This document shows, piece after piece, positions 1-6,800 of a stretch of DNA of 12,637 nt. The number at the start of each line of letters is the position of its first letter. The first letter of the stretch is position 1. The position numbers were made by a program, and so were the translations under genes. Below the pieces are notes generated by a model. That model was given only the letters and a program-made list of their open reading frames with translations, did no database searches and had not been told where the DNA came from. Source of the stretch: an uncultured Clostridia bacterium (GTDB taxonomy: Bacteria > Bacillota_A > Clostridia > Christensenellales > Aristaeellaceae); contig CAMBWJ010000020.1 in NCBI GenBank assembly GCA_945871545.1, positions 1 to 12,637 of the forward strand. Direction: 5' to 3'.

Positions 1-288
1 GTTGCACTTGTTGGTCTTGCGGATGGCGCTCAGACCCGTGCCCAGCAGGCAGGAACGGCAGCCCTTTGAGAACTTCTCTCCGTTGCCCACATACTGCGTG
101 CGGCCCTGAAGGGACTGAAGGCCCGGGATCTCCGCCATCAACGCGGCGTTGCGGTGTTCCACAGCCGCTTCGATCTGGGAGAGCACCGCGTAGACGATCT
201 CCTGCTGGTGGGGCAGCAGCTCCTCGCCCTCCGGAAGGGCTGCAAAGAATTCAAACCAGGCCAGCGCGTCCCGCTTTGAGATTTTCAT
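1..288 (-). CDS. Radical SAM protein, N-terminal part (gene runs off the left edge)
   Basis: The visible 96 codons start at ATG 288-286 and remain open to base 1. The start is set by a GGAGG ribosome binding site about 9 bases upstream. The protein begins MKISKRDALAWFEFFAAL, continues with a helical acidic stretch, and then has a Cys pair and basic turn, CRSCLLGTGLSAIRKTNKCN, at residues 77-96. From memory of the family, this stretch sits directly before the CxxxCxxC cluster-binding motif of a group of clostridial radical SAM proteins. The final visible C-N would be the first Cys of that motif, but the other two cysteines lie outside the window. Such enzymes bind a 4Fe-4S cluster and cleave S-adenosylmethionine to start radical chemistry; the substrate cannot be inferred. 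The gene is divergent from the secreted protein gene and has its own promoter, so it is probably functionally separate. The family call is moderately sure. Confidence 0.7.
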   Translation of the reverse strand, partial: MKISKRDALAWFEFFAALPEGEELLPHQQEIVYAVLSQIEAAVEHRNAALMAEIPGLQSLQGRTQYVGNGEKFSKGCRSCLLGTGLSAIRKTNKCN

Positions 289-325
289 GTTCGTTATCCT
301 CCGTGATGTGCTTGCAAGTGCCTCT

Positions 326-354
326 ATCTTAGCAGAAAGCGCGGGATTTGACAA
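326..354 (-). promoter_or_regulatory. Sigma-A-type promoter for the radical SAM gene
   Basis: On the minus strand a -35 box TTGTCA (354-349) is followed after exactly 17 bases by a -10 box TAAGAT (331-326). Each box matches the consensus at 5 of 6 positions. Transcription would start near base 319, about 30 bases before the ATG at 288. Confidence 0.7.
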
Positions 355-365
355 GGGGGACGCGA

Positions 366-378
366 ATTCAGACAAAAT
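366..378 (+). promoter_or_regulatory. Putative operator, copy 1 of ATTC-RS-ACAAAAT
   Basis: ATTCAGACAAAAT lies upstream of the secreted protein gene. It is identical over 13 bases to copy 3 at 1570-1582 and differs at two bases from copy 2 at 1527-1539. TTCAG is repeated at 367-371 and 378-382, an 11-base period like that of direct repeats bound by OmpR-type regulators. That the nearby response regulator binds here is inference. Confidence 0.4.
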
Positions 379-411
379 TCAGCTGCGCAACAGATCCCTT
401 CCAGAGAGGAT

Positions 412-420
412 TGCTAGAAT
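412..420 (+). promoter_or_regulatory. Extended -10 promoter for the secreted repeat protein
   Basis: TGCTAGAAT is an extended -10 element (TGN plus TAGAAT). No good -35 box lies 16-18 bases upstream, as expected of an extended -10 or activator-dependent promoter. The start would fall near base 427, about 28 bases before the ATG, and the putative operator at 366-378 lies about 50 bases further upstream. Confidence 0.45.
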
Positions 421-454
421 GGGAGCATCCCAATTGAGAAAGGATGGATGAAAC

Positions 455-1486
455 ATGAAGAAAACCCGAATTACAATCCTGACCTGCCTGCTGGCCCTGC
501 TGCTGGCAGCGCCCGCCCTGGCCCAGACCACCGGCGTGAATCTGGACGGCAAGAGCTACGCCTTCTTCGGCGGGCCGGGAACCTACGTGGTCGACGGCAC
601 GACCTTCGTCATCGACGGGGACAGCGTCACGGTGCAGCGCCCCGGCGAAGCGGAGCTGGTGCTGCCGCTGGAGACGTGTGCGAACGATGCGATTCTTACA
701 GAGGGCGCATCGTCGGCAACCAGCGAAGTCACGATCATGACTGCGGCGGAGGATTCCGTCGTGGCGCAGTACAGCCAGAGCGCACTTTCAGAGGACGAAT
801 TCAGCCCGGAGGCCTTCTCCGTGTACGCACCCTTCGGACTGAGCTGCGACAGCGTGGGCGAAGCGCTGTACTATCGGGGTAGGCGCGTGCGCATCTTCGA
901 GGACGTGGTGCAGGGCGACGCGATTCAGGAGGAAGCCGGGACTTGCTACGAGCTGGAGTACGTGGATTCCGAGGGCACGGTGGACGTGCGCACCGTGCGG
1001 GACAAAGCAGGCACGCTCCTGCGTCTGGAGCAGCTCTCCGAGGCGGAGTTTCAGTCCCGCGACCTGAGGGATTGGACGGAGCCGGAGATCGGCGTGACCG
1101 CTGCGGAGGGCAATGTCTGGACGGCCTATGCCGCCGTGGAGGCAGACGAGGATGCCGTTGCGGCGAAGGGCATGACCGCCGAAACCAGCTGCGCGGAATG
1201 GACGCAGGCGGACAAGCAGGCGTTCTTTGCGGAATACGCCCCCTTCGGCCTGACCTACGACCCGCAGACGGACGTGCTGACCTACATGGGAAGGGCGGTG
1301 CGCAGCTTCCTGGACGTGCGCAGCAGCAACGGCGCGGCCCTGTCCGGCGGCAGCTTTCGGGGATCGATCACCCAGATCTGCAACGGGGACGGCGAGGTGG
1401 ACGTGGAGACAATTCGCGACTATGACCGCCCGAACGCAAGCGGCGAGGGCACGCTGACCGGCATCGTGGTGACGGAAAAGAACTGA
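455..1486 (+). CDS. Secreted protein with two copies of a YAPFGL module
   Basis: This is a 343-residue acidic protein. The start ATG 455 has AAAGGA 10 bases upstream. Residues 1-23 form a signal peptide: a KK n-region, a Leu/Ala core and an A-L-A cleavage site before Q24. There is no later membrane segment or LPXTG-like anchor, so it is probably released or held by contacts. Two related modules follow a unique N-terminal domain. Module 1 (about 124-183) begins YAPFGLS, passes through YYRGRRVRIFED and ends GTVDVRTVRD. Module 2 (about 261-322) begins YAPFGLT, passes through YMGRAVRSFLDV and ends GEVDVETIRD. Each is preceded by an acidic, Ala-rich spacer. I recall similar modules in the extracellular parts of clostridial BlaR1/M56-like and other secreted proteins, but cannot check this and assign no enzymatic function; no catalytic motif is apparent. 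It lies just upstream of a two-component system and shares a putative operator with it, so it may be a target or an accessory sensor ligand of that system. Confidence 0.85.
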   Translation: MKKTRITILTCLLALLLAAPALAQTTGVNLDGKSYAFFGGPGTYVVDGTTFVIDGDSVTVQRPGEAELVLPLETCANDAILTEGASSATSEVTIMTAAEDSVVAQYSQSALSEDEFSPEAFSVYAPFGLSCDSVGEALYYRGRRVRIFEDVVQGDAIQEEAGTCYELEYVDSEGTVDVRTVRDKAGTLLRLEQLSEAEFQSRDLRDWTEPEIGVTAAEGNVWTAYAAVEADEDAVAAKGMTAETSCAEWTQADKQAFFAEYAPFGLTYDPQTDVLTYMGRAVRSFLDVRSSNGAALSGGSFRGSITQICNGDGEVDVETIRDYDRPNASGEGTLTGIVVTEKN

Positions 1487-1497
1487 CATGCATTTTT

Positions 1498-1523
1498 GTC
1501 CCCGGCCTGAAAGGGTCGGGGAC
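1498..1523 (+). terminator. Strong GC hairpin after the secreted protein gene
   Basis: A 10-base stem, GTCCCCGGCC with GGTCGGGGAC, has one G-U pair and a loop TGAAAG. It starts 11 bases after the stop codon. No run of T follows on either strand (the T run lies before the stem), so it is not a textbook intrinsic terminator. It could be a weak terminator, an mRNA 3'-end stabiliser or an attenuator between the gene and the regulator operon. Confidence 0.4.
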
Positions 1524-1526
1524 ACG

Positions 1527-1539
1527 ATTCGCACAAAAT
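1527..1539 (+). promoter_or_regulatory. Putative operator, copy 2 of ATTC-RS-ACAAAAT
   Basis: ATTCGCACAAAAT differs from the other two copies at two central positions (GC in place of AG). It begins 43 bases before copy 3, about four helical turns, so both would face the same side of the DNA upstream of the regulator promoter. Confidence 0.35.
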
Positions 1540-1544
1540 TTGCA

Positions 1545-1560
1545 GCTTTCCTGAGAAAGC
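1545..1560. promoter_or_regulatory. Perfect dyad between operator copies 2 and 3
   Basis: GCTTTC-CTGA-GAAAGC is a perfect 6-base inverted repeat with a 4-base centre. It lies between the two operator-like copies and upstream of the regulator's -35 region. It could be a binding site for a dimeric regulator or a short hairpin in read-through mRNA. No known regulator is recognised. Confidence 0.3.
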
Positions 1561-1569
1561 GGGTGAAAA

Positions 1570-1582
1570 ATTCAGACAAAAT
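1570..1582 (+). promoter_or_regulatory. Putative operator, copy 3 of ATTC-RS-ACAAAAT
   Basis: ATTCAGACAAAAT is identical to copy 1 and overlaps the presumed -35 region (CAGACA at 1573-1578) of the regulator promoter. A regulator bound here could repress by blocking RNA polymerase, or could activate as a class II site; the sequence does not decide between these. Confidence 0.4.
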
Positions 1583-1602
1583 CCCAAGAGGCGTGCTATA
1601 CT
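1573..1602 (+). promoter_or_regulatory. Promoter of the two-component operon
   Basis: CAGACA (4 of 6 to the -35 consensus) is followed after 18 bases by TATACT at 1597-1602. A TGC just before it (1594-1596) forms an extended -10. The start would fall near base 1609, about 22 bases before the regulator ATG. Confidence 0.6.
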
Positions 1603-1630
1603 GGCACTGTGCACTGCGGGAGGTGGAGCG

Positions 1631-2302
1631 ATGGAACGGATACTGGTCGTGGAGGACGATTTCGACATTGCGGAGATGCTGCAAACCTGGCTCATGGAGG
1701 CCGGCTACGGCGTGGAAGTGGCTCAGAATGGCCTGCGCGCGCTGGATATGTTTGCAGGGGGGCAGTTTGATCTGGTGCTGCTGGATCTGATGCTGCCAAA
1801 GCTGGACGGCTTCGGCGTGTGCGAGTGGATTCGGGCCCGGTCGGACGTGCCGGTGGTGATGCTCACGGCGCTGGACGGCGAGGAGGAGCAGCTGCGGGGC
1901 TACGACCTGCGCATCGACGATTACGTGACCAAGCCCTTCTCCATGCCGGTGCTGCTGCGGAAGATCGCCGCGATTCTGCGGCGCTGCGGGGATCGGGAGG
2001 AGCGCCGGGTGCTCACCTACCGGGACCTGACGCTTGATCTGGACGCCTACCGCGCCGAGCGCGATGGCCGGGACCTGGAGCTGACGAACCGGGAGTTCGA
2101 GTGTCTGCGGGAGCTGATTCAGAACCAGGGTCGGGTGATGACCTATCAGATGCTGGTGCAGCGCATCTGGAACTACGACTATCTGGGCGACGAGCGGGTG
2201 ATCTACAGCCACATCAAGAACCTGCGGCGCAAGCTGCAGGCGGATTACATTCACACGGTCAGAGGGGTGGGCTATCGCATTGAAAAGCTTGAGAAGAAGT
2301 AA
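1631..2302 (+). CDS. OmpR/PhoB-family response regulator
   Basis: This 223-residue cytoplasmic DNA-binding regulator has the usual length for the family. The start ATG has GGAGGT six bases upstream. The receiver domain (about 3-115) has the acidic pair D9-D10, the phospho-acceptor D52 in LVLLDLMLP, T79 in VVMLTAL, and the switch Tyr98 and Lys101 in DDYVTKPF. The C-terminal winged helix (about 125-220) has the typical LTNREFECLRELIQNQG start, a recognition-helix region ending SHIKNLRRKLQ, and the beta-hairpin wing HTVRGVGYRIE. Phosphorylation by the overlapping kinase gene's product would drive dimerisation and binding to direct repeats. The gene is co-transcribed with the kinase, whose start lies within its last codons. 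Candidate targets are its own promoter and the upstream secreted protein gene, on the basis of a shared 13-base element. Among its relatives are VanR and similar envelope-stress regulators; the exact signal is unknown. Confidence 0.95.
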   Translation: MERILVVEDDFDIAEMLQTWLMEAGYGVEVAQNGLRALDMFAGGQFDLVLLDLMLPKLDGFGVCEWIRARSDVPVVMLTALDGEEEQLRGYDLRIDDYVTKPFSMPVLLRKIAAILRRCGDREERRVLTYRDLTLDLDAYRAERDGRDLELTNREFECLRELIQNQGRVMTYQMLVQRIWNYDYLGDERVIYSHIKNLRRKLQADYIHTVRGVGYRIEKLEKK

Positions 2303-3761
2303 GGGAAGCCTGACGCTGCGCAGCTTTCTGCTGACCTTTGCCCTCACGGCCCTGGCCTGCGCCGTGACCTACGCGGCCATCGCATACCTCACGCCCATCA
2401 GCTACACCTCGCTGCTGGAGGAGGAGCTGCTGGAGAAGAGCGACGCTCTCACGACAGCGCTGGAGGGTCGGACTGCGGCGGACTGCGCGCCGGTGCTCGA
2501 TGCCTTCGCCCGGGACACGGGCGCGTACCTGCGCCTGACCGGAAGTTCTGGCGAGATGCTCTACGACACCCTGCCGCGCACGGAGGTCATCGCGTGGGAG
2601 GACGATGGGTCGCCGGGCTACGCCGAGGTGACGATCTCCAGCTATGCCGTGGAGGCGGGCGATGCTACGGAAACGCAGTACGAGGGCGAGGCGATGTATG
2701 CGGAGCAGGTCGCGGACTTTCAGATCAGCGAAAGCATCGCCCTGGCGGACGGGGAAGTGGGCGAGCTGGTGGTCGTGGGCGGCATGCGCGCGGTGAACCA
2801 GGCGGCGGAGGCCATGAAGCGGCTGCTGCCCTACCTGCTGATCGTGGTGCTGGGCATCTCGCTGCTGGGTGCGCTGGCGTACTCCCGCCTGATCACCCGG
2901 CCCATCGTGGCCCTGAGCCGGATTGCCCGGCGCATGGCGGCGCAGGACTTCGACGCGCGCTGGCAGCGGCGGCGCAGGGATGAGATCGGCGTGCTGGGGG
3001 ACAGCCTGAACCTGCTCTCGGAGAACCTCTCCGGTGCGCTTGCGCAGCTGCGGCAGGCGAATCTCGCCCTTCAGGGGGACATCGACCGGGAGCGGGAGCT
3101 GGATCGCCAGCGCACGGCCTTCTTTGCGGCGGCCTCCCACGAGCTCAAGACCCCCGTCACCATATTGAAGGGGCAATTGAGCGGCATGCTGGCGCAGCTC
3201 GGGGTCTACCGCGACCGGGAGAAGTATCTCGCCCGGGCATTGGAGGTCACATCTCGCATGGAGGGGCTGATCCGGGAGATATTGACGATCAGCCGCATTG
3301 GCTCCGGCGGCTACACCCTGAAGCGGGAGCAGGTCGATCTCTCCGCACTGATGGAGGGGGTTCTGTGCCAGAACGGCGAGCTGATCGAGAGGCGGGGCCT
3401 GCGCGTGCTGCGGGAGATTGCGCCGGGTGTGACGGTGCTGGGCAGCGCAAGTCTGCTCTCCAACGCGCTGGACAACGTGCTGATGAACGCCATCCTCTAC
3501 TCCCCAGAGGGCGCGACGCTGCGGGTGCGGGTCTCGGCGGGAGAGCTGTGCGTGACCAACGGCGGCGCCTCGATTCCCGATGCGCAGCTTGCCCACCTGT
3601 TCGAGCCCTTCTATCGGGTGGAGCAGTCCCGAAGCCGGGCCTCGGGCGGCAGCGGACTGGGACTGTATCTGGTGCGCTGCATCCTGGAGCTGCACGGCGC
3701 GAGCTGCGGGCTTGAAAACAGTCCGGAGGGCGTGCGCTTCACGGCGCGGTTTACAAATTGA
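2280..3761 (+). CDS. Membrane sensor histidine kinase
   Basis: This 493-residue kinase is the partner of the preceding regulator. The start is taken as TTG 2280, with a GAGGGGTGG ribosome site at 2262-2270; it overlaps the regulator by 23 bases, suggesting translational coupling. TTG 2289 is an alternative start, and no ATG occurs before the first membrane helix. Membrane helix 1 is at about 13-37, an acidic extracytoplasmic sensor at about 38-180, and membrane helix 2 at about 181-201. A HAMP linker (about 202-255, with RLITRPIVALSRIARRMA) follows, then a HisKA domain with phospho-acceptor H287 in AASHELKTPV. The ATPase domain has an N box (LDNVLMNAILYSPEG, N399/N403), an F box LFEPFYRVE, and a G2 box GGSGLGLYLV at 456-465. 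The expected G1 box reads CVTNGGASIPD, with Asn427 where most kinases have Asp, as also seen in VanS-like relatives as I recall. The sensor resembles no domain I can name; its signal may be an envelope component. It is most likely a functional kinase/phosphatase. Confidence 0.93.
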   Translation: MKSLRRSKGSLTLRSFLLTFALTALACAVTYAAIAYLTPISYTSLLEEELLEKSDALTTALEGRTAADCAPVLDAFARDTGAYLRLTGSSGEMLYDTLPRTEVIAWEDDGSPGYAEVTISSYAVEAGDATETQYEGEAMYAEQVADFQISESIALADGEVGELVVVGGMRAVNQAAEAMKRLLPYLLIVVLGISLLGALAYSRLITRPIVALSRIARRMAAQDFDARWQRRRRDEIGVLGDSLNLLSENLSGALAQLRQANLALQGDIDRERELDRQRTAFFAAASHELKTPVTILKGQLSGMLAQLGVYRDREKYLARALEVTSRMEGLIREILTISRIGSGGYTLKREQVDLSALMEGVLCQNGELIERRGLRVLREIAPGVTVLGSASLLSNALDNVLMNAILYSPEGATLRVRVSAGELCVTNGGASIPDAQLAHLFEPFYRVEQSRSRASGGSGLGLYLVRCILELHGASCGLENSPEGVRFTARFTN

Positions 3762-3773
3762 CCCCGGGATTTT

Positions 3774-3802
3774 GCGCGGGACGGCGGCGTTCCGCGCATT
3801 TT
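3774..3802 (+). terminator. Intrinsic terminator after the kinase gene
   Basis: An 8-base stem GCGCGGGA / TTCCGCGC (with one G-T pair) and an 8-base loop is followed by ATTTTG and then a further AT-rich stretch. It begins 13 bases after the kinase stop. The T run is short, so read-through into the glucan synthase gene is possible. Confidence 0.5.
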
Positions 3803-3810
3803 GCTATTAT
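3802..3810 (+). promoter_or_regulatory. Possible extended -10 promoter for the glucan synthase
   Basis: TGCTATTAT right after the terminator stem matches an extended -10 (TGC plus TATTAT) and resembles the TGCTA elements at 412 and 1594. No -35 is recognisable. If used, it gives a leader of about 60 bases before the ATG. A weaker alternative is TGTTATTCT at 3848-3856, which would leave only about 15 bases of leader. Confidence 0.35.
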
Positions 3811-3878
3811 TTGGCATGAACGAACGCAAAATGGCGCATACTGTTGCTGTTATTCTGCAATGTACAGGAGGAACAGCG

Positions 3879-6800
3879 ATGAAGCGTTTTTTCAGCGATA
3901 GAAGAAGCGGGCGCGCGCCGCAGGAGCTGCGGGAGTTTGCGGCTGCGCTGCGGCCCACCGGGCGCGCTGTACTGCGGCTGCGCGCGGGAACGGCGCGCCG
4001 TCTGCATGCGAAACTGCGCCGCGCGGCGGAGCTGAACCGTCCCGGTGCGCCTGCGGACGAGGCGCTGCGCAGGCTGAACGGCGATGCGCGGCGCATCGAG
4101 GCATGTCTGCGCCAGGCGGAAGCGGAGGCAGGCATGCGCTTGCCTGCGTCGGGGGGAGAGGTGCGCGTTCTCGCACTTGCGCGGCGCATGCTGTCCGATG
4201 GAGAGGCCGCGCTGACGAAGGAGCGCCTTCTGAAGGAGATTTCCGATTTCGACGCGGTGCAGCCGCTGACGATGGCCGAGCTTCAGCGCATGCCGGGCGC
4301 GCTGCACATCGCGCTGTGCGAGGGCCTGGAGCATGCGGCGCGGGAGGTGCTGCGCTGCGCAGAGGATCGGGAGCGCGCGCAAAGCTGGGTGCATCGCGGC
4401 GGACGGGGCAAGGTTGGCGGCGCAGTGTTTCTGGAGCAGGCGCTGCGCCTTGCGGACGAGCAGGAGCAGCCGGAGCTGCAAAAGCGGCTGGGAAGGCTGC
4501 TTGCGGAGCGCGGCGAGCGCGCGGACTGGGCGGTGGAGCGCGCCCACAGGATCGTAGCGGACTGCTGCATGCGCCTGGAGAACCTGATGCAGCTGAAGCA
4601 TCTGCTGGACGCCATCGATTGGCGGCGCTGCTTTGAGGAGCTGTCCGTGGCCGACGCGGAGCTGCGCGACGATCCGGCCAACCTCTATGCCAACATGGAC
4701 GGCGCATCCCGGGCCCGGGTGCGCGAACGAGTCGCGCGCATTGCGCGGCAGCTGGGCATGGAGGAGCGCGCGCTGGTGCGCTGCGCCTTGCAGCTCGCCT
4801 GGGAGGCGAAGCGGGAGCAGGGCCGGGACGATCCCCGCGCAAGCGTGGTCTATTACTTCGCGACGAACGCGGGCGCGCGGGCGCTGGGGGAGGCAAACGG
4901 CGCTCGTGTGCGGCGCTGGACGGTCGATGAATCCGGGCTGCTCAGCGTGGCGGTGGTTGCAGGTTGCGCAATCCTCGTGATGGCGCTGTGCATGCTGGCC
5001 ATCGGGCGGAGAATTCTGCTGCCCTACGCGCTGCTGCTGGCCTGGGTTCCGGTGACGCAGCTCATCAGCCGCTGCTATCCGCGCTTCGTGCGCCCGGGGC
5101 ACATCCTGAAGCTGAAGCTGCGGCATGTGCCGGATGCTGCGCGCACGCTGGTGGCGCTTCCGGTGCTGCTCAGCAGCGAGGCGCGCGCCCGGGAGATGAT
5201 CGCTCACATGGAGGCGCTGGGCTGTCTGGAGACGGATAGCAACATTGACTACCTGCTGCTGGGCGACTTCCGGGATGCGGATCGCGCCTGCATGGAGGAC
5301 GACGGGGCCATCCTGAGCGTCGCGCGGGAGGGCGTTGCACGGCTGAATGCGGCTGCGGGCCGGGAAAAGTACTTCTATCTGCACCGTCCGCGCAGTTATC
5401 GGGCGGTGGACGATCGCTGGATGGGCGAAAACCGCAAGCGCGGCGCGTTGACGGCGCTGAACCGCCTGATCCTGAACCGTCCGGAGGCGGAGTGTGCCTT
5501 CGGTGCGGAGCATGCCGCGGCGCAGAAAATCGCGGCGCGGGGGTACCGCTATGTGGTCACGCTGGACGCGGACACGGAGTACCTGCCGGGAACCCTGCAA
5601 AAGCTGATCGGCGCGATGCGGCATCCGCTGAACCGTCCGGAGACCGGCGGCTACGCGGTGCTCCAGCCGAACATGCAGATGACGGCGGACGCGGTGGAGA
5701 ACGCCTGGGTGGAGCTGACGGCGGGCGACGGCGGCTTGGACGGCTATCCGGCCTCCGTTTCCAACTTCTATCAGGACATGACAGGCCACGGCAACTTTGC
5801 CGGCAAGGGCATCTACGACGTGCGCGCCTTCGTGGAGGCCACCGAGGGCCGCCTGAACGACGACGAGATTCTCAGTCACGACCTGATCGAGGGCATCCTC
5901 TGCGGCGCGGGCTTCGTAAATGACGTGTCCTTCTACGATGGTGCGCCGTCGAACCCCGCCGCGGCGCTGCGCCGGGAGCACCGCTGGGTGCGCGGCGACT
6001 GGCAGCTGCTGCCGGTGCTGCTGAAAATGCGGGGCATCTCCGCCGTGAATCGGATGAAGCTGCTCGGCAACCTGCTGCGCAGTCTGTACGCGCCCGCGCT
6101 GCTGGGTCTGCTGATTCACTCCCTGTGGCTGAACGAGCCCCGGGCCTTCCTGCTGGGGCTGGCGCTGGCCTACCTGGACGCGATCCTGCATCCGCTGCGC
6201 CGGGAGAGCTGGCGGCGCGCCACGCTGCGGCTTGCCATGCTGCCGCTGGAGGTCAAGCACCTGCTGGATGCGATTCTGCGCACGCTGTACCGCCTGACTG
6301 TGACCCACAGGCATCTGATGGACTGGGTGCCCGCCGCCGACGCTTCTGCGGGCGATGGGCGCAGCCTGCGCACGCCTGGACGGGTGGCCGCGATCCTGCT
6401 GCTGCCGGGGCTGCTGCGCCCCTTCTGGATTCCGGCGGTGCTGGCGCTGGCCCTGCTGTTCCTGGTGGGCCCCGGCTGGGCGGAGGATCTGGTGGCGGAG
6501 AAGAAGGACGCGCGCAGCGCACTTTCCCCGGCACAGAAGTCCATGCTGGAGAAGCTCGCCGGGGAGACCTGGGCCTTCTTCGAGACCTATGTGCCCCTGG
6601 ACGGACCCGGACTTCCGCCGGACAACGTCCAGATGGATCCTCCTGCGGGCGCGGCCCAGCGCACGTCGCCCACAAACATCGGCCTGTACATTCTGTCCTG
6701 CATCGCCGCGTGTTCGCTGCAACTGATCTCCCGCGCTGAGATGCTGGGCCGCATGGCCGCCACGGTCTGCACGCTGGAGCGCCTGGACAAATGGAACGGC

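Noticed and set aside
348..353. TTGACA on the plus strand as a -35 box for the secreted protein gene
   Set aside because: No -10 box lies at 16-18 bases downstream. The same bases are explained by the minus-strand -35 of the radical SAM gene.
788..2347. Open frame of 519 codons on the minus strand across the secreted protein and regulator genes
   Set aside because: It runs through two well-supported genes and the promoter region between them, has low-complexity composition, and matches no family.
2259..3695. Open frame of 478 codons on the minus strand opposite the kinase
   Set aside because: It is a register-matched shadow of the kinase gene, whose catalytic boxes are all on the plus strand.
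3801..3878. A 26-codon N-terminal extension of the glucan synthase
   Set aside because: The upstream start overlaps the T-run of the kinase terminator and has no ribosome site, while ATG 3879 has a perfect AGGAGG.
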